Shown piece by piece: positions 37,966 to 48,486 of a DNA stretch of 64,000 bases. Origin of the DNA: Magicicada septendecula (Eukaryota > Arthropoda > Insecta > Hemiptera > Cicadidae); contig CM068375.1 in assembly GCA_034769895.1 (NCBI GenBank), positions 258,323,268-258,387,267 of the forward strand. The letters run 5' to 3'. The notes beneath the pieces are model-generated. The model made no database searches. It was not told where the DNA came from and saw nothing but the letters and a program-made list of their open reading frames with translations. The number at the start of each line of letters is the position of its first letter. The first letter of the stretch is position 1. The translations under genes and the position numbers were made by a program.

Positions 37966-40254
37966 TTGGATAAAATGGATGAAGAAGAAGAAACCACTAA
38001 TTTCCCGTACAATAAATGTCCGGAAATAAAAATAAAATTAAATAATGTAGAAGTAACTGCACTTATTGATTCGGGGAGTCAATTAAACGGAATTGCCGAA
38101 ACGTGGTTCAACCATAATAAAGATAAATTAGGTAGAATCGAATTATTAAACTTATCGAATACCAATATAAAAGGTGCATTCGGACATAAATCAAAATTAA
38201 TACGAAAACAAGTACTTTTAGAAGCTGAGGTTGATAATTATAAATTTGACTTAGTATTTTTTATCATCCCTGGACTGAATAAAGACTGTATACTAGGAAT
38301 AAATATGATGAAGGAAGGTGAGTGTACTATAGATTTCCAGCAAAATGTAATGCATATTAAAAATAGAAATTATAAGAAAAATGTGGAGGATCCTAATGAA
38401 ATTGTACATATACATCAGATCGCTTTGGATAAAGAAACGGCCGATGAGGAATCTATTAACTTTCAAGAAGCTGTCGAAGAGTTAACTAATATAAATACAG
38501 AAACGAAGAAAAAATTAACTAAAATATTAATGAAAAATAGAAATCTATTCCAAGAAGAACCAGGCCGAATTCATGGATATGAACATGAACTACGTATCAC
38601 GGACAACACCCCCTTCTTCCAAAAGGGATGGCCTATACCAATTGCCTATCAAGACAAAGTCGAAGAGGAGATCCAGAAAATGTTAAGATACGGAGTGATC
38701 GAGCGAGCGAGCAGCCAATATATCAATCCCATGGTGACAGTTATAAAAAAGGACCAGAGCGTAAGATTGTGTTTGGACGCCAGGAAGTTAAACAAGGTGA
38801 TGATACCTGACTTCGAAGGGGCACAACCAATCAACGAGCTCATTGCTAATTGCGGAGGAGTAAAATATATGTCATCGATCGATCTACGCTCCAGCTTCTG
38901 GCAGGTGCCACTTAAGCGAGAATGCAGGGACTTCACCGGGTTTCTATATAAAGGAAAGATCTACCGCTTCACAGTCACACCGTTTGGATTAAAGACAAGT
39001 CTGGCCAGCCTGACGAGAGGATTGGATACTGTGTTGTCAGATGCAGTCAAGAAATTTACGATAATATATGTAGACGACTGCCTATGTCTATCTAACAGTA
39101 TGGAGGAACACCTCACACATTTAGATCTATTATTGACCAATTTATACGAAGCAAACATCACAGTGAACTTCAAAAAATCACAGTTTTTCCGTAGAGAAAT
39201 TAATTATCTTGGTTACTGTTTATCAGTAGAAGGCCTTAGTCCTATGCCAGACAAGGTAAAGGCAATCCAAAATTTTCCACGTCCAAGAAATCAAAAGCAA
39301 CTAAAAGGGTTTTTAGGACTTACAAATTTTTATAACAGATTTACCAGTCGATATGCTGAAACAACATCTTTATTAATACAATTGTTAAAGAAGGAGCGCT
39401 ACTTCAAGTGGACGGAGCAGCACGACCGACAATTTAAATTAGTCAAAGAATTATTTATAGATACTGTAATTTTAAAACACCCAGATCTCAAGAAGCAATA
39501 TTATTTACAAACGGATGCCAGCAACTACACTCTAGGAGGGCAATTGTTTCAATATGATGACGAAGGACACATCGCCGTCGTAGCTTTTACTAGCAGAACT
39601 TTCAAAGGTGCTGAATTAAACTATCACACCACCGAGAAGGAACTGCTGAGTATCATACATTGTTTGAAGAAATTTCGGATATACTTATTAGGACATAAAT
39701 TCACAATCATAACAGATAATAAAGCTCTCACATTCCTACACAAATGCCACCTATCAAATGCTAGAATTACCCGCTGGATACTGTGCATCCAAGAATACGA
39801 TTTCGACATTGTGCATTGTAAAGGCAAAGAAAATATTGTAGCCGACATACTAAGCCGAAACCCAGAGGACTCTATGGACAGCAGTGATGTCAGTTTTAGT
39901 GAAGAGATGGAAATTAATCGTATTACCTTGAAATTGGATAAGAAAATAATGAAGGATATAAAAAATATTGAGAAATTGCAGCACCAAGATCCTAAATTGA
40001 ACAAAATTATTTGTGAATTAGAAAGTAAGGAAGACTCTAAATTAAGTAATAAATATCAATATGTTAAAAAAATCTTATACCGACAAGACAAGAAGTCATG
40101 GAAAATATATGTACCGAATAACATGAAAGAAAATTTAATTCAAGAATTACACGTTGTATACGGACACTGCGGCATACAAAAAAACCGAAAGACTTTTTCG
40201 AGAGTACTTTACTGGAGACAGAATAAACAAAACGATACATCAAATCATTACTAA
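37966..40254 (+). CDS. pol: Pol: protease, reverse transcriptase, RNase H, family C
   Basis: A 762-residue open frame; translation probably enters by -1 frameshift from gag near 37862, since the frame is open upstream and no strong ATG precedes 37978. Aspartic protease: ALIDSGSQ near residue 37 and the ILGINMM flap-side motif near 107. RT: VRLCLDARKLN near 266, TPFGLKTS near 340, YVDD at about 368. RNase H: QTDASNYTLGG near 514 and TEKELLSI near 553. It ends inside the integrase zinc finger (HVVYGHCG) because of an extra A in an A7 run near 40187. The polymerase part looks intact. Confidence 0.9.
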   Translation: MDKMDEEEETTNFPYNKCPEIKIKLNNVEVTALIDSGSQLNGIAETWFNHNKDKLGRIELLNLSNTNIKGAFGHKSKLIRKQVLLEAEVDNYKFDLVFFIIPGLNKDCILGINMMKEGECTIDFQQNVMHIKNRNYKKNVEDPNEIVHIHQIALDKETADEESINFQEAVEELTNINTETKKKLTKILMKNRNLFQEEPGRIHGYEHELRITDNTPFFQKGWPIPIAYQDKVEEEIQKMLRYGVIERASSQYINPMVTVIKKDQSVRLCLDARKLNKVMIPDFEGAQPINELIANCGGVKYMSSIDLRSSFWQVPLKRECRDFTGFLYKGKIYRFTVTPFGLKTSLASLTRGLDTVLSDAVKKFTIIYVDDCLCLSNSMEEHLTHLDLLLTNLYEANITVNFKKSQFFRREINYLGYCLSVEGLSPMPDKVKAIQNFPRPRNQKQLKGFLGLTNFYNRFTSRYAETTSLLIQLLKKERYFKWTEQHDRQFKLVKELFIDTVILKHPDLKKQYYLQTDASNYTLGGQLFQYDDEGHIAVVAFTSRTFKGAELNYHTTEKELLSIIHCLKKFRIYLLGHKFTIITDNKALTFLHKCHLSNARITRWILCIQEYDFDIVHCKGKENIVADILSRNPEDSMDSSDVSFSEEMEINRITLKLDKKIMKDIKNIEKLQHQDPKLNKIICELESKEDSKLSNKYQYVKKILYRQDKKSWKIYVPNNMKENLIQELHVVYGHCGIQKNRKTFSRVLYWRQNKQNDTSNHY

Positions 40255-41143
40255 GTGCGATACATGTCAGCGATGTAAGGATCATCATAAGAATAATGTA
40301 GGAGAAACCATCCCGATGCTGCCAAAGAAGAAAGGGGAGTTAATCAGTATCGGCTACTATGGACCCCTAATTACATCGACTGGAGGTGTTAAATACATTC
40401 TTGTTATCATCGATAATTTCACAAAGTACGTCAAACTTTATGCGTTGAAAAGAGCTACAACTCGTGCTACCATAAATAGACTCAAACAATATATAGCGTC
40501 ATGGGGAAAACCGTTATCAATTGTCACTGATAATGGAATCCAATTCACTACTAATATTTGGACAAGGAGTTTACGAGAACTAGGAATTAAACCGAAGTTT
40601 ACCGCTATTCGGAAACCATGTACAAATATAGCCGAGAGAACTAACAGACAACTAGGCAACTTATTTCGAGTATTTGTCAAAGAGAAACACTCAAATTGGG
40701 CCAAGTATATCCAAGCCATTGAAATTTGTTTAAATGAGACATACCATAGTACCATTGAGATGAGTCCAATCGAGGCACACTTTGGAAAGAAACCAAACAG
40801 AGAGTGGAACAAATTTATTGACAGAAGTGTGATTTCCGAACCAACTACTTATAAGCCGGAAGACATTTACTTAAGAATTAAAGAAAAGAGAGAGCGACAT
40901 GCAAATAAGATGAACCAAAGAGAACTAACAACATTCGCCATCGGTGACCTGGTATTAGTTAAAACATGTCCAATATCCGATGCAATGAATAAGATAATAG
41001 CGAAATTTTGCGACCTGTACAAAGGACCATATACGGTTGCGAAGCAAATAAGTAAAGCTACTTATACGTTAGAATATTTGGACGAGAAGAAAGGAACAAG
41101 AGGAAATTTCAATGTCCGACAGCTAAAGCAATATATTACCTGA
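40154..41143 (+). pseudogene. pol: Integrase, family C, frameshifted with a lost catalytic Asp
   Basis: The +1 frame continues Pol: the CC half of the HHCC finger (CDTCQRC), then a DDE core. The second Asp (IVTDNGIQF) and Glu (NIAERTNR) are present. The first Asp, which is D in LDICGP of families A and B, is Gly here (IGYYGP), a single-base GAC to GGC type change. With the frameshift this predicts no strand transfer activity. The true start is the frame before the shift near 40187. A C-terminal basic domain (LVLVKTC, GPYTVAKQ) is kept. Confidence 0.88.
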
Positions 41144-41990
41144 CAAGAAGAGCAGTAAAAGAAAATAATGCGTTAGTAACGATCTGTTACGTGAGTAGGC
41201 AAATTGTAGCACTCATATAATAAATATGATATAATAAAGTGATGTATAATAATTGTAAAATTTTAAAGTAATAATCGAAGTAAGGTTATCAACTGATGAT
41301 GTATATCAGAGTAAAGATTTATATTTTGTATATTATGTATAAGAATAAAAGTATATCTAAGAAAAACAAAACAAAGACATTGAAAAAAGACTAACAATGA
41401 AAGTAATGATAAGAACTAAGTGATAATTAATATGATATTATGAATTTTGTTGTTGTATGCATTTGCAAGTAGAAAATTATTGACAAATGAAAAATATATA
41501 TAAGTGGATATTTAACTAATAGAAAGTAAGAAAAAACAGTAATAGTATCTAGGTGAATAATTATATGTAAACAGATGTACATAATGAATTAGATAGTTGT
41601 TAATTCTATATTATGATATGTTAGGAAGATAAGTGGTCTGAATGGATGGTAGTGCATAGGATTGTAAACAATTGGATAGGTTAGAATAGCAAACAGAGAA
41701 ATTGAAACCGTTAGTAGGACCCTTTGCCAAGTAACAAGGTGTGAATGGGAGAGGTCATAAATCTCAGCCCAGACACAAGGGTACACTGTATAGACAGTTT
41801 CGAATGTAAACAAACCAAGTTGAACTTACTCGAACCCGTTAAAGGGATTACATCACTAGCAATAAATGTAACTCATTAGATATTTATACTTAATTAATTA
41901 AAATTTACATAATTAATTTAAAAAAAAAGGGCACAAATTTTATTATTTGATTTTGTTACACGCCATCAATTAATAAAAATTTAAGGACAA
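41144..41990 (+). other. Noncoding region before 3' LTR, family C
   Basis: AT-rich, with no ORF and no palindrome array like those of A and B. An A9GGGCAC purine run lies near 41921. The bases just before the LTR (TTTAAGGACAA) may include the polypurine tract. Confidence 0.65.
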
Positions 41991-44083
41991 TGTAACGTTT
42001 ATTTTTCAAAATATTTATAAGATTGTACAAGTAGTAAATAATAGCTAAAAAGTAATGTGTACTAGCAGTTATATTTGACAAAGACGTATGTAAGGGTGTG
42101 TGAAGGGAAAGTTTGTAAGACTGTCCTTTTGGCATTGTAACCTACATACAGCTTGATGTGTTACGGCTGTAAAGTTAATTGTTTGACAAAAAGAGTGACA
42201 CTTACTAGATGTATGTGAGACGTTGTATTTCGCATCAGGCAGCTGGTCTGAGGGAAGAAAGGCATAACCCCCAATAAACCAATCTACCCTTTTTAAAACG
42301 TTGACACAGACTGAAAGCAAAGAGTTTGTCAATTCGATACGGTACAACATTAGAGGCCAGAACAATTGCAACGTAGAAATTTGACGAAAGTCGTGATTAC
42401 AAAGGAAGATTCGTTCCAGACTCAAAATAAAGCCAGAGTGCAACTTGAAGATAAACAATGGTGCAGCAGATCGAACAATACCAGTATTGTATCTATGTCA
42501 AAGCGTAACAGAAATTGGACACTAGGAGACGGCCACGAGAGACAAAGAAATGTCGCCTGATTTACAAGGGGAAAGTGAAACTCACGAATTCTGGAGTGCT
42601 TGAATGAGATTCCTAGTAAATAGAGAAAACGGCAGTAGGAACAATCAGGGACGAATGGTAGTTCGACAAGAGAATCACGTGGAAAGCAGAGATACTCGAA
42701 AACCAATGACGAATATATAATTTGTCACACTGGCTAAAGAACCAATAAGAGTATCCAAGCAGATGGAAGATTCAGCAGAGGTAGGCGGGATGAGAGTTTA
42801 CTTGGTAGATCTCAGAACAGAAAAACGGCAGTCTAGTACTCATCTACAAAAGTGATCACACGAGTCATCTTAACTCGGTAACAATCAATTTCTCAAAGTG
42901 AACAATGAAGTGAATACGAAAAATCGTACGAAACTCGTTGTTATAATTCTCACTAAATTCTAAACTCATAGCAAGAGAGTTGAACAGTTAATCGCGTTCG
43001 ACAGACTATTAGTATAAAGTAATATCACGCGAAGTCAACATGTAAACAGACTTTACAATTAATTAACTTCACCGTAATTTAAACAAAGTGTCGGAGGATA
43101 CGGATATACAGTACAATACTAAGTGAAGACAAATTCAATTAACAGACATTCTACAATTACAAATAATTCACAAGAAACTATAAACATTACAGCAGCTTTT
43201 AAATAATACAGAACACATCAACAGAGAGACTCAGTGCATATTCTACCACAGAGATATTAGACATAAAATCAGCAATCTAAAGAACTACTTTAAAAAACAT
43301 TATACATGAACTTTACCCACATCAATTAAGGACACTCATATTCAACACAATACGAGTGCCGTGAAAAGTGAACAGTTCGAGAATTCTTCAATAATTAAAC
43401 AGTGATTGTGAGGTGCAGTGACCGCGAAGGGATACGTAATCTACAACAACTACGGAGACCAGCAACTACTAAACACAGAGGACCACATGATGTCACCGAG
43501 AGTATGAACTACGAATAATCAACACTCTCAAACTAATGGTACTTTAGAGTTAAGTCAATAAACTCAATTCATTCAAGTCAAAGAACTCACACTAATAATT
43601 AATTAACCTTGAAAACTGCCTCTCAGTGCACTGCATTCGACTGAAGCGAAATAAAACGTCAATTAGTAAATTCTTAAAAATCATATCTAAACAGTAATCT
43701 AAATTTGCCAAATACAATTGTAGATTATAATTTACAATTATAAGTGTTAGAAAATTATTAAATGTTAATTAATCGCGATTTCAGAGATACTCATTGTTAA
43801 GATAAGAGAAGTGATTCTACTTAAGGAAATATCCATACTGAGTGTTATTTGTAATTTGCTACAACTTAATTAATTAAATAAGCATTAGACATAATATTGT
43901 TGTTGTGTGTTTGGCAAATGAATCCTTTATATCCACATCCTTGTAGATATGAGGTGGCGCCCGGGAAATTGAAACATTTTGGCAGTAAGTGATTCTTTTA
44001 ATTATTAATTTATTACTTGTTTAACCACCCCAAGTAAGAATTCTTTATATTTGGCTGCACAACGCGTGGCATTAGTCTTTATA
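41991..44083 (+). repeat. 3' LTR of family C
   Basis: 2093 bp, matching 33913-36005 end to end. It ends CTTTATA and is followed by GATA. Confidence 0.93.
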
Positions 44084-44174
44084 GATATAAATAATAATAA
44101 ATAGGAATGCTTTTAAAAACAAAATTATAATAACTGAAAATAAGAAATTTGTACTCTTTCTGTCTCATTCTTTT

Positions 44175-44183
44175 TCGCGCGCG

Positions 44184-44221
<38 letters not shown>
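44175..44221. repeat. Compound (CG)n(CA)n microsatellite
   Basis: About 8 CG units run directly into about 15 CA units. Alternating purine-pyrimidine tracts of this kind can form Z-DNA. The rest of 44088-44712 shows nothing beyond intron-like sequence. Confidence 0.9.
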
Positions 44222-44222
<1 letters not shown>

Positions 44223-44712
44223 CTTGCCTTTCTCTTTTTTTCTTAATGAGGCCCCCAAAAGTACGGTGCCTGTGTGACCACACCTGTTAGATTTGTTAGA
44301 CACCTCTAAGAGTATTTCTGAGACAAATCAGGCTCTTTTTTATTCAGTTGGTAACCTCTTTCCACTTCACATGTTCACTGTCAAACTATGTAGGCCTATA
44401 TGTATCACTTCTCCTATAATTTTTATCAGCTCTATAGAGATGTTATCATATCCTGAAGATTCTTTGACCAGAGGTTGGGCTGCATTAAATCTTGTTGCAC
44501 TTTCTGTGCCAAACTTTGCCTGTCAAGCAAAGCTTCTGTGAAATGCCATTTCTGTTTTTGTGGCACCTGATCTTTATTTACAATGAATTATCTATTGATA
44601 TTCTTATATTTGTTATCTCACAGCTGAGTAAAATTTTCTTATGCCTTTACTAACCTGTAAAACTGTATTCCTTGTTATTGTATGCTTCTTTTCAAGTTTG
44701 TTTTTTGTACAG

Positions 44713-44905
44713 GTGAAATACGTTTGGTGAGGCCACTAAGAGAACTGACTGCGATATCCAGATCTCATCAACCTATTTTGCTGACAGTCGTAGCAGAAGA
44801 AATTGTCAAGCCAGGCGAAAATCCACCAGCCATGTCTAGTGAAGCCACTGTGGCATTATTATTGGATGAAGTGGGAAATGTTCCACCTTATTTCCAGAGT
44901 CCCAA
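44713..44905 (+). CDS. Cadherin-like gene, internal exon 1 of 3 seen
   Basis: 193-bp exon with acceptor TTTGTTTTTTGTACAG before it and donor GTAAAT after it. It starts in phase 1 and ends in phase 2. The translation (GEIRLVRPL, then PILLTVVAEE, then VALLLDEVGNVPPYFQSP) fits the C-terminal half of a cadherin repeat and the linker to the next. The usual calcium-binding DxND N linker is weakened to DEVGN. The split codon AA joins T of the next exon to give Asn. Cadherins are membrane adhesion proteins with extracellular repeats. Which insect cadherin this is I cannot say. Earlier exons are outside the window or were not seen. Confidence 0.72.
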
Positions 44906-45552
44906 GTAAATACAGGTCCAGATTATTTACTTGAGAGAAATAAAATACACTAGATAGAGTCAGTTCATGATCATTCTAGGCAAGAAATACAGGGCTTCTT
45001 ATTAATCTGAATTTTTAGTTGCTTCCTAAAATTAAAAGATAAATTTTTGCAAGGGCCACCTTTTAGTTCCTATCTGCTAATCTTTTTAATACAAATACTT
45101 GTATAAATATAGTAAGACCAGATAAGATATAAAGTAAAAATAGATGAGGACCTAACCAGCAGCGACTTAAGGAAAGTTATAATAAACTAAAATTGCTATA
45201 ATTCAAACATAACAATAGAAGTAACATTGCTCAGCATAAAAATAGTTCAGTACTTTCAAAAATCATCAAATCTGTGAGGACTGGAAGGAGTATATTCAAT
45301 AACTGTATGGCAGAAATTATAGACAGGTTAACCAAGAAGTTTAAGAAAATGAAATGATTTAGACAAAGACATGATAAGACCATTAATTATCAGATCAGAA
45401 TTTGATTAATTTCTAAAAAGTCTGAATGATAATAAGGCAGCAGACGCTGACAGCTTGTCAGCTGAAATTCTAATGAATACAAGAAGGCAACTATTTTAAA
45501 TAATTACTAGCTGCTATGACTTTATATACTATGATTTTATTAAGAGTACAAC

Positions 45553-46780
45553 CATGGGCGTAACTTGGGGCCTAACTTTGGGCGGGCAGGGTAAAGCTTC
45601 ATAAATTCAAGTGTGTAGTGAGACCATCTATATAATAAAATTAATAAAATATATTATATACAAAATTAGTAAGTTTAGTAATAATTCTTAGCTAGTAAAC
45701 GAGGAACAATTTTTTTTTTAATGAACAACAAACCTTTCTTCATAAGTTGTACTTCCAGTTATGTTTACCTAGAACAAATATACTGTAGGCCTATAAACAC
45801 AAACATTTTCAGTTCTTCCAATTCTTATACCCAGTTTTCATAAATGCATTCTCTCCCTTAGGCACACTATCACAAAATGTTCAGCAGTAGTAGCAGTAAG
45901 CCGAATCAGTCACAACACAAACAAATTTTTAAATTGCCAGCTAAGCAATTTTCAAAGAAATTAACCAGTGTTACTCCTTTGTGTTTCTTATCTCCCATTT
46001 CTCAGAACTTAGGAACACAAAAAACCAAAACAATCACAACAATAACGAATTAAGAAAGAGACAATGGATGTGTACTTTAATGGACTATGTACATGACCGA
46101 GTAACCAACCGCACTTGTATCAGTAATCATTAACAAATAACAGTTCCAAATGACCGTCTTTTAAGATTCATGAACAAAGCCATCTACTTCTTGCACAGAC
46201 TGCCAAGTCTGTTACCCCTACCATAACGCTCTCTTTTACACTGGCCTGTAGTGTTTGCGTAATTCTGCTGAACTGAAAACAGCAATAATCTTGAATCAAA
46301 CAGTAAACAATCTGACCGCAGAGATGATGACTCAGAAGAATATGTGTGACAAAGAGAGGAAAGTAAAGAGAGCAAATTCTTAGAAGTACAGCTGCGCTTA
46401 TTATTTCATTACACTGTTCCAAAACAAGCCTTTGTTTGTGTAAAAGGCACGCATTGTATTCCAGTTAATTAGGTCTCTAGTATTTGTTTGTTTTTTTTTG
46501 GAACAGAAATATTATTTTGACATATATCATTCAAATCTGACAAACATCCCCTTACAAGTTTCTTCGAAAGAAATAAGAATAATAAATTTATGGTAACTAG
46601 TCATCTGATAACAGTACAGACGTTGATAAATAGTGCTTACTGTGCACCGCAAGCATAGAAACTGTCTCCTGTTTGACTGTTTGTTAATTTTTATAACAAC
46701 TGAAAACAAAATTTTATAATGCTCGGAACATTGGGGGGGGGGGCGAGTGCCCCCCTTGGCCCTCCCAAGTTATGCCTATG
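45553..46780. mobile_element. Nonautonomous hAT-type DNA transposon, 1228 bp
   Basis: Flanked by a perfect 8-bp duplication AGTACAAC (45545-45552 and 46781-46788), the hAT hallmark. Terminal inverted repeats: CATGGGCGTAACTTGGG on the left, and CATAGGCATAACTTGGG on the right read inward, 15 of 17 matching. A G-run with its C-rich partner lies just inside the right end. No transposase is recognised. The short ORFs inside have no known motif. Confidence 0.88.
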
Positions 46781-46947
46781 AGTACAACTATCACAATACT
46801 GAAACAAAACAAAGGAAATGACTGTATCAATTTGGCTTTAGATTAGGAAGAAAAATAAGAGAGTTAATCTTAGCTTTACATCAGCTCTTGGAAAGGAAAA
46901 TAGTAGAGATAACTGAAGAACATATGCCACTTTTATAATTCCAAAAA

Positions 46948-47125
46948 GGCTTCATCAGAGGCTGCCATAGGTAGCCTCTGATGAAGCCTTCTAAAGGTGA
47001 AAGCCGGTTTAGGCTGTAAGGTAAATCTTCACGATTTTACTTATAAAAAACTTAGTGTTCCGAGTCATCAAACAATAGTGATATTTAGTTAAGTAACGGA
47101 CACGTCATGGACAACGAAATCCAAG
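46948..47125 (+). mobile_element. 178-bp retroelement carrying a hammerhead ribozyme
   Basis: Flanked by an 11-bp duplication AATTCCAAAAA (46937-46947 and 47126-47136) and inserted in the LINE relic. It begins with a 16-bp-arm inverted repeat (46948-46963 with 46973-46988) and holds the ribozyme. It ends with a tail (ACTTATAAAAAACTTAGTG on, near 47038) also found in the copy at 63774-63895. Size, ribozyme type and duplication fit a fragment of a Penelope-like element or a small animal retrozyme. No RT is present. Confidence 0.7.
46971..47017 (+). ncRNA. Type I hammerhead ribozyme, minimal helix III
   Basis: All core parts are in order within 47 nt. The helix I 5' strand GTAGCCT is followed by core CTGATGA (46978-46984), helix II CCTT, loop, AAGG closed by an A-T pair, and core GAAA (46999-47002). 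Next come a very short helix III with a CCGG loop ending TTT (47003-47010), and the helix I 3' strand AGGCTGT (47011-47017). Helix I pairs over 7 positions, two of them G-U. Cleavage is predicted after 47010. Such short helix III forms are known from Penelope-like elements and are thought to act as dimers. Confidence 0.75.
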
Positions 47126-47569
47126 AATTCCAAAAAATAGATACTATAAATAACTAATACAGATGTGACAATATGGCGAGGGCTATACCTGTTTTAATTT
47201 GTTTATTGAAGAAGTAGTGACTAGAATAAAAGGAAAAAGTGAGCAAATGCACCTATTATTGAAATAAATGATGAGTGAATCCACAGTATTTGATTTGCAA
47301 ACAATATAGTGATAGTTGCTGACTCACGAAAGAGTATGAATTGCTTGAAATATATTCTTAAATTTCTAAAAAATTTAAACTATAGATAAATGCCAAGAAA
47401 ACATAAGTAATGCTCATGGATACAGAAGTTGTGAAAATGCTAAACTGCTATGAAAATGCAGAAGGAAACATGAAACTTGGCAATACAGTTTTAGAGTAAT
47501 TCAAAAACTTCTTCTATCTAAGAATTATTATTGCAATTTATAACAAATGTCTCATATGATTAAACAAAA

Positions 47570-48110
47570 AAGAATAGCTTTTTAACTACTCTGTGTAGTC
47601 ACTCTATTAGTTCTGGTTATCAGTAGTTTCACACAATATATATGTAATATTGTACATAATATTTAGACAAAATGGGGGAATTTTAAGAGGTGTAGTATGT
47701 AGAGTTTTATGTTCTTTGATGGTCATCCCACTTACTACTTGAGACAATCAAGAAGTAATTTGTACGCCTTAATGTAAAACTGACTTTAAACCCCAAAACT
47801 TAATACTTGTAACAGATATTTACCTTATTTCATCATCTAACTTTCTTTCCTCTTGTGAGAATTACATAGGCTACATGTACAATTAAAATGTATATGAACA
47901 ATATGAAATTAGGTACCGTAACACAAGTAGAGCTCTTTAAAACCTGAAGTACAGTTGTACAATTAAAAAAATGCAATGTCCATTTTTAATAAATTTGTAA
48001 TTTTACACAAATAAATTTTTACACAAATGTCCATTTGTGTAATTTGTTATTACACATTTTAAGAAAAATATTTTCAATGTAATGTGTATATTATTTTCTA
48101 ATGTTTACAG
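47570..48110. other. Cadherin intron, remaining part
   Basis: AT-rich intronic sequence. The tandem-like ACACAAATNNNTTTTTACACAAATG stretch near 48004-48035 is a short local duplication. The acceptor CTAATGTTTACAG ends at 48110. Confidence 0.6.
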
Positions 48111-48201
48111 TTATGTAAGCCGAATTGAAGAGAACAGTCAACAAGGAACTACACTGGTTTTTGACGATCCCTACTTTACTGAAATTAGGGATGATGACAT
48201 G
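48111..48201 (+). CDS. Cadherin-like gene, internal exon 2
   Basis: 91 bp after acceptor TATTTTCTAATGTTTACAG. It completes the Asn codon from exon 1 and continues YVSRIEEN, then FTEIRDDDM, the first strands of a new cadherin repeat: the xVxExN motif, then the D-x-D before the next strand. It ends at GACATG followed by GTCAGT, a weak but valid donor. The frame stays open through the following 72 nt, so this could also be read as one continuous exon to 48426. The cadherin pattern (DxDxGxxG) favours splicing. Confidence 0.68.
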
Positions 48202-48273
48202 GTCAGTAAAATAGATTTGTTTTTACATTTTGGACAAAAAAGTTATACTGTAATAAAAAAAAATCCTTTTCAG

Positions 48274-48426
48274 GGAAAACATGGAGTCTTCAAATTGTCA
48301 CTGGAGAACAACAATGGAACATTTGAGATCAGTCCAACTGTTGCAGAACGTAGAGCTTATTTTGTCATTCGAGTTCGTGACAACTCAATGCTTGATTATG
48401 AAGAAAGGAAGGTTGTCTCATTCGCG
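48274..48426 (+). CDS. Cadherin-like gene, internal exon 3
   Basis: 153 bp (51 codons) between acceptor ATCCTTTTCAG and donor GTATGT. It starts GKHGVFKLSL, fitting the middle strands of a cadherin repeat, and goes on to FEISPT and FVIRVRDNSMLDYE, where RVRDNS and LDYE are typical of repeat ends. With exon 2 it makes nearly one repeat. Its donor is 60 bp before the left end of retrotransposon B, so the next intron is at least 15 kb. The remaining exons are beyond the window. Confidence 0.72.
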
Positions 48427-48486
48427 GTATGTTCTTTAATGGCAGTTGGCTTTTAATTTAGTTTATAGGGATGTGTGTGTGTGTGT

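Larger units (their letters stand above)
33913..44083 (+). mobile_element. Family C gypsy-type LTR retrotransposon, complete
   Basis: A 10171-bp + strand element bounded by two 2093-bp LTRs and a 4-bp target duplication GATA (33909-33912 and 44084-44087). Equal LTR length and only scattered differences (about 1% by eye) show a fairly recent insertion. The order is LTR, primer site, gag, protease, RT, RNase H, integrase, noncoding, LTR, with no env. It has one frameshift and a lost catalytic residue in integrase. It has the same orientation as the cadherin exons downstream and lies upstream of the first one seen. Confidence 0.95.
45130..47560 (+). pseudogene. Degenerate LINE with two nested insertions
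   Basis: Pieces of one LINE ORF appear in the right order on +, all with stops and shifts. They are NDNKAADADSLSAEILMN near 45425, QFGFRLGRKIRELILALHQLLERK near 46828, FNLFIEEVV near 47192, NNIVIVADSRKSMNCL near 47300 (normally FADD), and MPRKH with VMLMD near 47390 (the INAKKTKVM block). The style is jockey/RTE. It is interrupted by the hAT-type element at 45553-46780 and the ribozyme element at 46948-47125. It lies in the cadherin intron between exons 1 and 2. Confidence 0.72.

Noticed and set aside
40184..40195. A AAA AAC in family C integrase as a second programmed frameshift
   Set aside because: A -1 slip here enters the wrong frame; integrase continues in +1, so an inserted A is the simpler reading.
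41290..41310. Another CTGATGA hammerhead core
   Set aside because: No GAAA box or pairing helix I follows; it is only a small ATATCAG hairpin.
47107..47150. A start of a Penelope ORF (MDNEIQEF) after the ribozyme
   Set aside because: The 11-bp target duplication falls within it, so the reading crosses the end of the element into the LINE.
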